From assembly GCA_949126835.1 (NCBI GenBank), contig OX421498.1, positions 29,493,581 through 29,557,580 of the forward strand: a DNA stretch of 64,000 bases, given 5' to 3'. Both the position numbers and the translations under genes were made by a program. Below the pieces are notes generated by a model. That model made no database searches. It saw nothing but the letters and a program-made list of their open reading frames with translations, and was not told the origin of the DNA. This DNA comes from Anisus vortex (Eukaryota; Mollusca; Gastropoda; Planorbidae). Shown here one piece after another: positions 12,404 to 23,215 of this stretch (positions are counted from its first letter, which is position 1; each line of letters opens with the position of its first letter).

Positions 12404-12666
12404 CATAGACTATAATATACATGGACCGCTTGCTTTAGTATTTCTGCTATAAGATTACTCGAAACACTGATTTTCGGATTTCCGATTCGTTGTTTCCTTT
12501 GCACTTCCGTTTTATTGAATCGCTTCGATATCTCAATGAAAAATTAAAATTAAAATAGAAAGTTGTATAAAGCGGAAACATTTAAGAAACAACGATGAGC
12601 GTAGAAGTAATATAAGACAGCCTTATATAAAAATAGAGCAAGCGGTCCATCTTATTATAGTCTATG
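12404..12666. mobile_element. Terminal-inverted-repeat MITE, unit 1 only
   Basis: About 263 bp. The ends are inverted: CATAGACTATAATA...ATGGACCGCTTGC at the left and its near-perfect reverse complement at the right (12638-12666). Unit 2 has the undisturbed target near 36436-36448 (CGATCAAAATAGTC). No coding capacity. Confidence 0.9.
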
Positions 12667-13617
12667 ATTAAAATAGTCACCAAAATGCAAAATAGCGTGC
12701 ACAAGTTTCAATTAGCACGACAACAACTGCACTATACAAGATCGCTGTATGAACCTAGTAGCCAATAATAACATCCACGCCCAGGCTGTTGCTGGAACTG
12801 CAAGGACACTTAATGTAATCATTGACACAGCTATGGAATACATTACTGATCAACACTAGTTTTATATTACACATTTAACATCCCAGCTAGTGGACTTCTC
12901 AGTCTATTTTAAAGAAAAATTTGAAATTATCAGAACTGATAAAACACTGGCTGTTGTTTATTTATGAAAAGTTTTTTTTTTTCTTTTGCATTTTGTGCTT
13001 ATATTGATGACATTTTTAGCAACCCATTTTTGGTTCACTACATGTATCAGATCAGATAGCATAAAGCCAGCGTGCCAAACTATCATTTTATGAGCTTCTG
13101 TAATTAACAGCAAAATGGAAATCGTTTGAAAAGAACAGGGTGTTCTTAAAAACTATCATAGACCTATAGGGTGTTTTGTTTTCGGGTCAACAGAGACGGA
13201 GTAAGTTAAAATGTTCAAACTCATTCTTTGGGGGCATCTCAAGAAATTCTCTAGACTATACATTTATTCTGACTATCTATCTAGTCTTGCAATTAAAAAA
13301 AAATTACATTTCAGTCCTATGGTTGATTCTATAAATACTTTTCGATACTAGATGTGCATCAGAAAATTAACATCCGATTCAATCAATTATGAAGAATTTT
13401 CTATCACTATAGTTACACTGTAAAGAATCGTGGATTGTTAAATAAAAACTACACTATTTATTACACGGTAGGCTGAGGCACAGTGTATTCTTGTAACATT
13501 TGATATATTAACACATTAGTTCTTCTATAAATCTTGAACAAGTGCTAGAAGTGGGGCCTTTTTCTTCAAATCTGGCTCTCTTTAGCATCAAATCTGGCTA
13601 CGTCACTGATTGTCTTA

Positions 13618-13656
13618 TTGTATGTCTGTAATGTATAAGATAAGATAAGATAAGAT
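13618..13656 (+). mobile_element. Bare LINE tail (GTCTGTAATGTATAAGATAAG)n
   Basis: Only the 3' tail of the 2505-2675 family, with four ATAAG-type units. It is absent from the equivalent position in unit 2. Confidence 0.55.
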
Positions 13657-13784
13657 ATCTCAAGTTTCCTTGCTATCACATTATTAGCATACTCAGTGCG
13701 ATCTGTTTAATTTTTACAACTCAGTTGAAATTGAAAATTCATAAAGACAAAGGTCTTGAAGCCTAAGCGACATAAACAATAGAT

Positions 13785-14008
13785 CAGTGGTTGGCATTCT
13801 TTTGAAAATAGTGTGTCAAAGTAGAATTTCCAATTCATTCAGCGTGCCAACTACCTAAAAGTCAACATGCGTTACAAATCAATTTCTCGTAGAAAAAAAT
13901 TAAATTCTTCTTTTTTTTTTTTTTGGGGGGGGGGGGGGCTTTCGCGTGCCATTGAGAGTCGCATTGCGTGCAACGTTTGGCACGCGCCCCGTAGGTTGCC
14001 GACACCTC
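13785..14008. mobile_element. hAT-type MITE with 8-bp target duplication, unit 1 only
   Basis: It starts CAGTGGTTGGCATTC and ends with an inverted, diverged relative (GGTTGCCGACACCTC). The 8-mer CAATAGAT stands on both sides (13777-13784 and 14009-14016). In unit 2 a single copy of the target remains at about 39099-39106. A T-then-G homopolymer (13911-13938) lies inside. Confidence 0.85.
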
Positions 14009-14140
14009 CAATAGATAATTGAATAGAGATGACGTCGAAAAAAGCCTAGGCTGTATTCAGAAGTTTATAATCTGTAGCTAGAGCATTGTTTGTTGAATGA
14101 AAAGATTAATCCAACAAATTGTTACATTCTTTTATCTAAT

Positions 14141-14234
14141 CGATTTGTTAAACTTCCAACACCTGGGCTAAATCAGGTGACCACTGATTCGAACACTTTG
14201 TAAGTTCTATAAAATATGATGAAATTATCAGACA
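14141..14234 (+). promoter_or_regulatory. Conserved core promoter block with TATA box, paralog 1
   Basis: It matches 39230-39323 at 93 of 94 positions by hand. A TATAAAA box lies at 14208-14214, 80 bases before the start codon. The block also holds a CACCTGGGC / CAGGTGACC inverted pair (E-box-like CACCTG and CAGGTG). Transcription start is inferred about 25-30 bases after the TATA box. Confidence 0.75.
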
Positions 14235-14287
14235 GATATTCCATTTCCAAGATTGTCTTCAGTGGTAAAAGTTGTCTGAAAGAAAAA

Positions 14288-17200
14288 ATGTATATCCTGC
14301 AAGTTCTGTTTGTTGTCGCAGTCGTTGTACTGTGTGGTAAGTATTTTTACCTTTTTTTTTTTTTGGATACATCATAATTGATTGTTTTGTATCTAAGATT
14401 GCACAATGGCTTACAGTATTGTCGCCATAACGAAATATAACAATGCCGTTGTATCTTTGGACGAAGTCTTGAGCACAAAAAAAGCCTACACAATAGGCAG
14501 AATGAAAGATAAAGACTTTGTAATCTTCGCTTATGCTAGATGTATTGCAACATATCCACTTTAAAAAAATCAACAACTTGACATCTGTAAAAAACAAAAC
14601 AAAAAGTTAATGATTAATGATGAAAATCATACAAAAAGTTAATGATTAATGATGAAAATCATACAAAAAGTTAATGATTAATGATGAAAATCATACAAAA
14701 CGAAATATAAAACATTAAAAACAAAACCGTGTAAAAAAAACAACAACATTTTTGATCGCATTTTCTAACAGTTACAGTGCAACTGAAACAAATATAACAC
14801 AAACAAATATAAAAAAATCAAATATAACACAAACAAATATAACACAAACTAATAAAACACAAACAATATTAATAACAATGCTTCTAGCAGGTAAAACCTA
14901 TGATATTTACGTCATGCTACAAAAGCTGCCAATGTTGTCAAATTATACATACTTTATTATTTACATCAAACAACAGAATCTACCAATGTTGTCAACACAT
15001 ACATACTATATTATTTACATCAAACAACAGAATCTACCAATGTTGTCAACACATACATACTATATTATTTACATCAAACAACAGAATCTACCAATGTTGT
15101 CTAATACATACATACTTTATTATTTACATCAAACAACAGAATCTACCAATGTTGCAAAAAGAAATGAAGGATGCCTAGAGTTAGCGAATTGTCTGGAACC
15201 ACTGAATACTACTTTACAAAATGCAGGTATTCAAAGTATTGTATTTCTTTCCACGGTACAATATGGTGAGGTCTGCAGGTAAGTAAACAGCATGTCATTC
15301 TGTAAATCTATAGCAATATTTCAATTTATATTACTTTTATTACTTGATATATTCTATAATATGAATAGATTGTGTCTAGGATAAACTATAGAGAATTTCA
15401 CATATTTACAACAAATTACAAATTACAAATGACATATTTATATAGCGCTTTTCATAATGAAGTCTTCTAACGCGCTTTACATTTACCATATGTTATTAAA
15501 ATAAATCGAAAAAGTGTGTTTTTAATTTTGTTTTCAAAATGTCTATATTGTCAGCTTGTTTAATTGTGTTCGGAAGTTCACTCCACCACAAAGGTGCTGT
15601 AGGAGCGAGCTGCAAATGTTTCTTTTTTTACGCTTGGTACCTTGAGCTGTAGATGGATTTGTTTGAACGCAGTCATCTTTTATCTGATGTGTGTAGCTCG
15701 ACCATGGATCTCATGTAGGCCTGCTTGGGATATTGACCATGAAGGCTTTTATAGAGCATAGTCAAAACTTTGAATTTTATCCTAAGTGTTATAGGTAGCC
15801 AGTGCAGTTCTTTTAGACATATTGTTGAGTTGTCTTCATTGTCCAGAACAATTTTCGCAGCCATGTTTTGGACCCTTTGTAGTTTTTTTCAAATTACACT
15901 CTGGCAGTCCAATTTATAGACAGTTCTCGTAGTCTAGATGAGAGATTACCAGGCCTACGATTAATGTCTCACATGCCTCTTTTGTTAGAATATTTCTGAT
16001 ACTTTTTATTCTTTGTAAATTCCACATTACATATTTGCATTTGTTTTTTACTTTACAAATACACTTATTAATTAGCATTCAGGCTTTGAATGAGTTAAAT
16101 GTTCACAGCTCCTTAAAGTCTCAGGTGTTTTATGCTCAACATCAGAATGTCTAATTGCTTTGGTCCTAGTGAGGCTTTAGCAGAAGCTGTTTCATCAATA
16201 ATTAAAAAGAAACAAAATTTCGACAGAAATAATAATATAAAGTTAAGAAAAAACTTGACACTTATGGCGCTTGATCTCCCTGCTTCAACAAAGAAACATT
16301 CAGGTGCGACCGATGGTGAAATAGCTAGACTTCTGGGAGGAGGTTGAGCCTCCTCTTCAGAGCAAAGTAAAAACATGTCTTGTTAGATTCATCCAGTTTT
16401 ACTCTATTGAGTAGTTACCCATTTCTAAATTACAAGACCTGTCTCTCAAAGCTCTCTCTGATGTGGCCTGATCTCTCTGATTGTGCCACTGACAGAATAG
16501 TGAAAACTACATCCCATCGACTGGCTGGCTAAATCTGTTGGACTTTTAGCATATGATCATGAACATCCTTGAACTAGCCCAGGGCGTGACGATTCTGCTA
16601 TCTTAAACCAAATGTCTACATAACCCACCAAATAATTAAGTTGTGAAATGCCAGGGGACAGCAGATGGTGGGAAATAGGCATTAGGGAACACTGCTTTGT
16701 GGAGATCCCCTGTCTGCCTGGATGTGTATTTCTTGACAGGCCTGATCGCAGTGGAGTGTCTTGGATAGGTCAGTTTCTAGGTTTTGGGACGAATGAAAAG
16801 ACAAACCATTAACTATGAAGAGTCAGTGGTCCAAAGTGTCTTGATAGGACAAAAAGAAGCAAAATGACGTCTAAGAGCGTGCAGAGTATTCAAATATTAT
16901 ATGAGAAATTGGCGGCATTATTTTCATATAACACGACGTCAGCTGCGCCAGACAAAGAGCGCGCCATTAATCACGAACAGGTTCAAGTTTTCTCTACAAT
17001 ACCATTCATGTTTTCTCTACAATACCATTCATGTTTTCTCTACAATACCATTCATGTTTTCTCTACAATACCATTCATGTTTTCTCTACAATACCATTCA
17101 TGTTTTCTCTACAATACCATTCATGTTTTTTCTACAATACCATTCACGTTTTCTCTACAATACCATTTAAGTTATCTCTACAATACCATTCATGTTTTTC

Positions 17201-18865
17201 TACAATACCTTTCAAGTTTTCTCTACAATACCACTCAAGTTTTCTATACAATACATTCAAGTTTTTTCTAAAATACCATTTAAGTTTTCTCTACAATACC
17301 ATTCAAGTTTCCTCTAAAATACCATTCAAGTTTTCTCTAAAATACCATTCAAGTTTTCTCTACAATACAATTCAAGTTTTCTCTATAATACAATTCAAGT
17401 TTTCTCTAAAATACCATTCAAGTTTTCTCTACAATACAATTCACGTTTTCTCTAAAATACCATTCAAGTTTTCTCTATAATACAATTCAAGTTTTCTCTA
17501 AAATACCATTCAAGTTTTCTCTACAATACAATTCAAGTTTTCTCTAAAATACCATTCAAGTTTTCTCTATAATACAATTCAAGTTTTCTCTATAATACCA
17601 TTCAAGTTTTCTCTATAATACAATTCAAGTTTTCTCTAAAATACCATTCAAGTTTTCTCTACAATACAATTCAAGTTTTCTCTACAATACAATTCAAGTT
17701 TTCTCTATAATACCACTCAAGATATCTCTTTCATTCCTCCACACTTCTTTAGACTTTCATTTCTTATTATTCTTTCATTCTTAGCATGTAACATCTCTTC
17801 CTATATACACTTCTCTCTATAAACATTATTTTTAACCTGTAACAATTATGTTTCTAGAGCTAATACTGGCATTCAATCCTGCTTCGCTGCCAAGAAAGCT
17901 AACTGTGATGATCCTTCGGTGACTGCCGAAGATATCGATTACTTATGTTCAGATGAAGGAAGGGTAGGTAAGTAGGCCTACATAATACAAACATACATTT
18001 GTCAAGATAAAGGAAAGGAAGGTAAGCACATATTATATACATGTCTTGATACACATTATTGAACCCTCACGTTTTCTTCCATTGACCACGTCAATTGCCC
18101 TAATACCAAGAGTTTTGACTCTCGCTTGCAAAAATTGTCCTTGTTTTTCTATTGAGCTGTACAGGTAACAGGCAATGAATACATTTAAAATAAGATGCGA
18201 TTATATCTAATAGGATACTTTTAGCACTGAGCCATTTTATTAATGTTAAAAATACTTTATAAACAGTGACCTTTGTACCATGTGTGGTATATGTACTACG
18301 TAAGGTAAACCAGGTACGCAAAATATAGACCTACTATTGGGGTACTATGAACAATACAAGGTGACATTATTATAGAAAAAGGTCAGTCTTTTATAACATT
18401 TCATACTATTTATCTGACCGATGGATGAACGATTTAAAAGTTTGTTTGACTGCAGGCCATGAGAGGATCGTCAATTCCCAGTGTGTGATAAATGAGATAG
18501 CTCGTCTTGCAGCAAGAGAAAGTATGAAAGGATGTGTAGACAACTTTAATCTGGCGTTTCAGTTGGTCATTGAAGACGCACAGTCCGAGTCCTTATGCCC
18601 GTACGTTCAATGCATTGGCATTTTATGTTTTCTTTCTTATTTTCATTGAACAGAAATATAGTTTGATCCTCAGAGACAAAGTGTCGCTTATCTCTGCTTA
18701 TACTCTTTAAAAAAATACAGGTTGATTAACACGTTGAGTGGATGTATCCTGTCATCACAGACCGATCAATGTGGCAATGACTTTGGTACATTCGCCAAGA
18801 AGCTCTGGGCAATATCATATCGTTCAACCGCCGTACAAATGGGCTGTGACTTGCAAGTTAGATAG
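14288..18865 (+). CDS. Secreted 12-cysteine protein, paralog 1 (five coding exons)
   Basis: Exons 14288-14336, 15140-15278, 17858-17967, 18456-18600 and 18721-18865 join in frame (phases 1, 2, 1, 2) to 195 residues ending in TAG. All introns are GT-AG. Exon 1 encodes a signal peptide (MYILQVLFVVAVVVLCG). Exons 2-5 each supply exactly three cysteines, 12 in the mature protein, so about six disulfides. The start codon is the first ATG after a TATA box. A paralog with the same exon structure lies at 39376-45916, and each structure validates the other. The cysteine spacing and short exons recall nematode T20D4.11/DUF19-like secreted proteins, but I cannot assign a family. The stop lies just before a GTAAGA that is also present in paralog 2, where it may be a working donor. 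Paralog 1 may therefore have lost a sixth exon (19269 onward). Function unknown; presumably an extracellular, disulfide-rich factor. Confidence 0.72.
14596..14698 (+). repeat. 32-bp tandem repeat, about three copies
   Basis: The unit ACAAAAAGTTAATGATTAAT plus 12 bases is repeated perfectly three times in intron 1 of paralog 1. Confidence 0.9.
14923..15154 (+). repeat. 54-bp array repeating the intron 1 / exon 2 splice acceptor
   Basis: Each unit ends in ACATCAAACAACAG followed by AATCTACCAATGTTG, which is exactly the acceptor and first 15 bases of exon 2. Acceptor copies precede 14977, 15031 and 15085, and the real exon starts at 15140 (spacing 54, 54, 55). Using an upstream copy would run into an in-frame TAA just after 15100, so only the last acceptor gives the protein. 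Confidence 0.85.
15410..16060 (-). mobile_element. CR1-like LINE 3' fragment in intron 2, unit 1 only
   Basis: The minus strand encodes CLKELHWLPITLRIKFK followed by a YKSLHGQYP segment, the hallmark C-terminus of CR1/L2-type reverse transcriptases (about 15673-15864). The element ends in AAGCGCTATATAAATATG and TTTGTAA repeats at 15410-15450. Unit 2 lacks it between matching flanks, so it inserted after the duplication or was lost there. Confidence 0.85.
16977..17722 (+). repeat. 23-bp minisatellite in intron 2 of paralog 1
   Basis: About 32 units of TTTTCTCTACAATACCATTCA followed by two bases. The same array is present but short (about 7 units) in the same intron of paralog 2 (43968-44135), so it predates the duplication and then expanded here. 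The three frames open through it are artefacts. Confidence 0.9.
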
Positions 18866-19661
18866 ATCGTAAGAGTTGTTTTTTTTACTTAAACCATTAT
18901 GTTATGACCCGTAACATTTGACTTGACCGTATTACGTGATTAACACTTTTTCTTTTGAGCGGCAAATTTGTTGAAAACCTTAACAAGATCTCCTTACAGA
19001 ACTTTGTACTTCATTTTGCTTTCTCTGGAGTTGATTGAATGTTGACATTTTCTAATTGATCAGAAATTGTCATATTTGTTACATACTTTGTTTATAAAAA
19101 TTGTACTTAAATAAAAACTTCTTTTCTTTCAACAGAAACACTTACCATTTGTAACATATTTCTAGATTTCATCTCTTTTATTGAATAGATGCGCATACTT
19201 TAAAATCATTAAAAGCAAGTTCAAAAGCTTTGCTAATTTGGAGCACATTTTTTTTCTCACATTTTTAGGTCATCTTAGACCAAGATCTTCCTTTTGGTAC
19301 TAACAAGAGCCAAGAGAAGACATTATATTTCTAACCAGTTGACGTTGCTTACTTTTCAAAGATATTCAATTAAAAAACCACTGAGAGTTTCTTTCATTTT
19401 CTTTCATTTAAAAGTGTCGTTTACAGCTTTAAACAAAATTGCTTCTGGTTTAGCGTGTTGCATTAACTTTTCCTACTTTTGTCAAAGACAAGCAATAGTT
19501 TTAGTTTTAATGTTTTATGTTTGGCCACATTGCTTGCTGACCTTATAATAAAAATGGAAATGTGCCTTAAATTTCAGCTTTGCATTAAAGTATAAATGAG
19601 TTATTAAAATTTCTACAAATTTCCTTTTTTTTTTAAATTTGCTTTAAATTGAGTCAATAAA
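18866..19661 (+). promoter_or_regulatory. 3' region and poly(A) signal of paralog 1
   Basis: A relict sixth exon begins after the acceptor TTTTTAG at 19268. From about 19335 onward (TTGCTTACTTTTCAAAGA) the sequence aligns with paralog 2. An AATAAA at 19656-19661, in the context GAGTCAATAAAAATT, is shared with paralog 2 and is the likely polyadenylation signal. Confidence 0.6.
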
Positions 19662-19759
19662 AATTACATTTTAAACATGTCTCTATTTGTCGTGTTGTGT
19701 ATTTCCTACATTCGATTGAATCCCTTGTTTATGAGAAGTTATAACTCAATTTATTAGAA

Positions 19760-19791
19760 CACACACATACACACACACACACATACACATG

Positions 19792-19839
<48 letters not shown>
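19760..19839 (+). repeat. AC then AT microsatellite
   Basis: An ACACAC tract runs into about 20 AT dinucleotides (19797-19838). Confidence 0.95.
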
Positions 19840-19842
<3 letters not shown>

Positions 19843-20317
19843 TCACTAAAATATATTTATTATAACAGGGAGCTTTGATGATACACAAAGTAATACATTA
19901 TACCAACAGTAATTCAACTGACCAATCGCCGATCAGACAATTTTAACTGCCTTGAAGACAACAAATTGAAAATAATTTTCTTTAGCAGTAGGCTATTTGG
20001 CGAATTTTTTATAAACATGTACGGTCACATTTAAATAGTTTATGTTTATTTATTTATAGCGTACTTATGTTGTCAATGTTTTGATTAATTGAAACCTTCA
20101 TTAATTAAATTAAATAAGAAATTTGATAAAATAATACAACTTTTACCATAACAATCCTCTGTACATTATAAAACATTGACATTACAAAACATATTATATA
20201 GTTTATTATATTATATATATATAATGTAGACTGTGGGTGTATTATGCGATCCTATTATTTGAAGACATGTGACCTTATTGTGTCATATTTTACTTTTGAG
20301 ATATCCCTTTCTCCGTA

Positions 20318-21405
20318 TGCCATCCATAGCTGAGTGGTTAGCGTATCCGACTGATATGCGGGCGACCTGGGTTCGATTCGCACAGAAAGCTAACTTTTTG
20401 AAAATATCAATTAATATTACTTTATTTTAAGATTGTAAAGAAATGTATGACTCAGTGGCGTATTTAGGCATGTTCCACATGTTCGTATGGAACAGGGGCT
20501 CCAGTGGCGTATTTAGGCATGGTCCACTTGTTCCATTGGAACAGGGGCCCCCACACAAAAGGGGCCCCAACACATCCCACAAAGAATTTTTTTAGTGACA
20601 TCCCCAATCTTTCGTTGAAAATGTAAAATAAAATTCATTTATTCCCCTACAATTTTAATCGCTCCAGTCCTACCAAGCGCAGCGCAACATACAATGTATG
20701 ATTTTACAGAATGTAACATAAATTAACGGCTGTTTTCTGGGTTATGTGGAAGGCAGGGCGATGCCACGGAGGGCCCCGACATAAATTTGGGAACATGGCT
20801 CCTACAATCCTAAATATGGCCCTGAGTGGCCCCTGTTCATGTATGAGTGTTCAAACGAGCAACTGAAGTTAAATGAAGTTAAATGGTAATTTGTTCGACA
20901 AATCGGCAGTCAGAATCAGACAGAGTGGGTAAAGGTTATCATACAGCATCAACAGCACTGTACATAGGCTAAGACAGCAATGTCGGAAGGCAGAGACGGG
21001 ACCAATAGGGGCCCCACATAAATTTGGGAACAGGGCCCCCACAATCCAAAAACGGCCCTGATACGACTTATAGCTTTCTTAAAAGGATAGTCATTGTAGT
21101 TTATACATATTTTATCTGTAGCTACGGTATAAGTTTATGCCTATGTCCTATGTAACGCCGGGCAATTTAGCTTTTTGTTTAATAAAAAGACTTGCCTATT
21201 TTTAACCCGATGATAATATTTATTTTAAAATACTTTACTAAATGTTTTAAGTAAATACAAATTATATTTAAAAAATGGTTAGATCTAGATCTATAGCTTT
21301 CTGTTAATTGTAGTTTATGAAATTTTTATCTGTAGCTTATACTGGCCTATTTAATTTTTCCCCGGGCAACGCCTGGGAATTTAGCTTGTATATTATATAG
21401 TTATG
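20318..21405 (+). mobile_element. tRNA-headed composite repeat (plus), split by nested TIR elements
   Basis: The head at 20325-20385 has box A TAGCTGAGTGGTTAGCG and box B GGGTTCGATTCGC. It looks like tRNA but its ends do not pair into an acceptor stem, so it is not a tRNA gene. The body resumes after nested elements at about 21062. It contains two GC-rich hairpins (CGCCGGGC at 21157 and CCCCGGGCAACGCCTGGG at 21360) each followed by AATTTAGCTT, and the AATAAAAAGACTTG motif. It is the inverted relative of 3960-4640. Confidence 0.6.
20453..21060. mobile_element. Nested hAT-like TIR elements
   Basis: CAGTGGCGTATTTAGGCATG occurs twice (20453 and 20502). The matching inverted ends, TAAATATGGCCCTG and AAAAACGGCCCTG, lie near 20824 and 21060. 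The inside is rich in GGGGCCCC. This is either two nested or partly duplicated non-autonomous elements. Confidence 0.65.
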
Positions 21406-22264
21406 GGTAGAAAGTCGTAGAAGAATTGCTTTACATAAGCAATCAATTATTTCTGCAGATCAACTCTTCTTATCTGCACAGTTTAGTTATATAAACATGT
21501 GTACACATCAAATTTTTCTCTCAGCACAATTCAAAAGAGGAGGGGGGTGCAGACTAGACTATTTTTGTTATTTAATTTATATTCATATATGCATTGTATA
21601 GTACTTCATCCCTAAAGTTGAAGAATTAGAAAAAATCTTTAAAAGTGGTTGCTATTGAAATGGCGACCATTTTTTTTTTAATTATGTGCTTATTAGTCTA
21701 CATATTTTGGAATCTACTTCTTTTAATATTGAAAAACAATATAAATTGCCTCAAGAAATGTAACGAGAGTTTTTAGAAATTCAAAACTTGACTTTTAACG
21801 TATCTTAGTTGTCCTAATAACAAATCAGCGTCCATGATAGCTTTAAGGACATCCTATTATTTTCTAGTTATGTTCTTTCTGCCATTAGAAGGCCAGGCCA
21901 AACAGTTGGATCAACAGATTAATAAACAAAGGAATTTCGTTAAAAAAAAAGTACTTCATCTTCTTTACATTTTTATTTTGTGTAAGAATCTCTAGATAAA
22001 TTTTCGCAACAATTAAAAAGAAAAAATTTCGTATATCAGACCGATAAGCAGAAAGCCATCATGATAAAAATCATAGTTTAGCTTTCGACGAGTAAACCAT
22101 CTAATGATTGTATTAAGTCTTATTCTTACTGTGTCCTCTATACGAGAGTCTGTTGAAGTAATCAGGCTTTGTGAGAAGCAGGTTCCACTTTCTAAGCAGT
22201 CCGAGCATTCGGACCCAGATTGTAGTTCAAACTTCTGCTAGGTTTATAGAGCGATCTTTGTCTG
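21406..22264. other. Intergenic, no gene seen
   Basis: AT-rich sequence between the composite repeat and the third duplicated fragment, with no supported exon. Confidence 0.35.
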
Positions 22265-22267
22265 GCA

Positions 22268-23215
22268 CAGTTAAAGACAAAAGCATTTTAGTATTATAAA
22301 AAGCCATTAATCTATCCTACAAAACAATTTAAGCTGCATCTAGACTTCTAGACTAAGAATAATGCTTTACATAAAGCTTTAAGGATTTCAGAGTAGCGCT
22401 GTTGAATGGAGGCAAAACATGCAGTGCTACAAAGTAGACTTTATGTACACTTATTACCACACAAGAACATCTACTCCAATACACATCTGTTGTCAGACTT
22501 TACTCCAATACTCACATACTCATCAACTCTACTTTTAATATCTACTCTACTCTCATACTCATCTACTATCATATTCATCAAATCTACTCTCTTACTCATC
22601 TTCTCTACTCTTATAGGGCGTTTGCAATCACTTGACAAAAAGCACGTGGTTTTTGTTTACTTTGTGTAGTGGTGTACAATGGCCGCTGTATTAATCAAGT
22701 TTCATATAGGCTCGAGCTTTTTTTTAAAAATGATATTTTGTGTTTTAAGTCTTATTAAGATTTAAGCTGTATTAGGCCTATTATCATAGACATAGTTCAT
22801 AGACGATGTGAGCCTATTAGTGACTTAACTAGATATTCACCAACACAATCACTTGGTAACGTAGCTGCCCTACTTAGCCATTAGCCCATTACTTAGCTTA
22901 GCCTATGAAACATTAAAAGTGTAGGCCTATAAATTGGGCATAAAATGTTGAAAATCGTTGGAAAAATACCATGTCAGGCTTTTTCTTGTACTAGGAAGAT
23001 GATCTACTACTATTTACCTCCTTATTTTTTAGTAGGATAGCCAATATTCATATGTGAATTTGGCATGATAAAGAACAACTTCGCCATATTTGTTCATCAA
23101 GTGGCTTCTATTTACAAATGACGTCACTAAAAAACTTAAGCTCCGCCTATTGCAAGCGCTCTATACCCATCTACACTACTCTCATACTAATCTTCTCTAC
23201 TCACATAGGGTAGAC
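22268..23215. repeat. Third, truncated copy of the duplicated unit (left edge only)
   Basis: 22290-22510 aligns with 10210-10430, including AATCTATCCTAC, GAGGCAAAACATGCAGTGCTA and TGTTGTCAGACTTTACTCC, then enters the same CTACTCTCATACTCAT satellite. The satellite is interrupted by a TIR element at 22614-23163 and ends at 23210. No secreted-protein gene follows; a pogo-like transposon does. Confidence 0.75.
22614..23163. mobile_element. TIR element inserted in the satellite
   Basis: It starts TAGGGCGTTTGCAAT and ends ATTGCAAGCGCTCTA, inverted copies with 2 mismatches in 15, flanked by TA. About 550 bp, no transposase frame, so non-autonomous. A TA target suggests the Tc1/mariner class. Confidence 0.75.

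Larger units (their letters stand above)
10185..20155. repeat. Segmental duplication, unit 1
   Basis: Collinear matches to unit 2 (33259-47765) include 10390-10805 with the CTACTCTCATACTCAT satellite, 11050-11720 with 35250-36250, 12290-12400 with 36335-36440, 13080-13560 with 37750-38600 and 13605-13770 with 38660-39090. The whole secreted-protein gene region (14040-19740 with 39115-47350) and 19880-20155 with 47490-47765 also match. The first 200 bases match a third fragment at 22268-22510. Size differences come from independent transposon insertions and minisatellite growth in each unit. Confidence 0.85.

Noticed and set aside
14752..15282. 176-codon continuous frame into exon 2
   Set aside because: The frame runs through the acceptor array. 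The upstream part is repeat sequence and not in the phase set by the signal-peptide exon; only 15140-15278 is supported by the paralog.
15673..15864. 63-codon minus frame as an independent gene
   Set aside because: It is the C-terminus of the CR1-like LINE reverse transcriptase.
16864..17480. Overlapping frames of 89-149 codons with FSTIPF / LQYHS repeats
   Set aside because: 23-bp minisatellite in intron 2 of paralog 1.
20318..20400. Possible tRNA gene
   Set aside because: Boxes A and B are good but the ends do not form an acceptor stem, and the same head recurs at 4560-4640 in a dispersed repeat.
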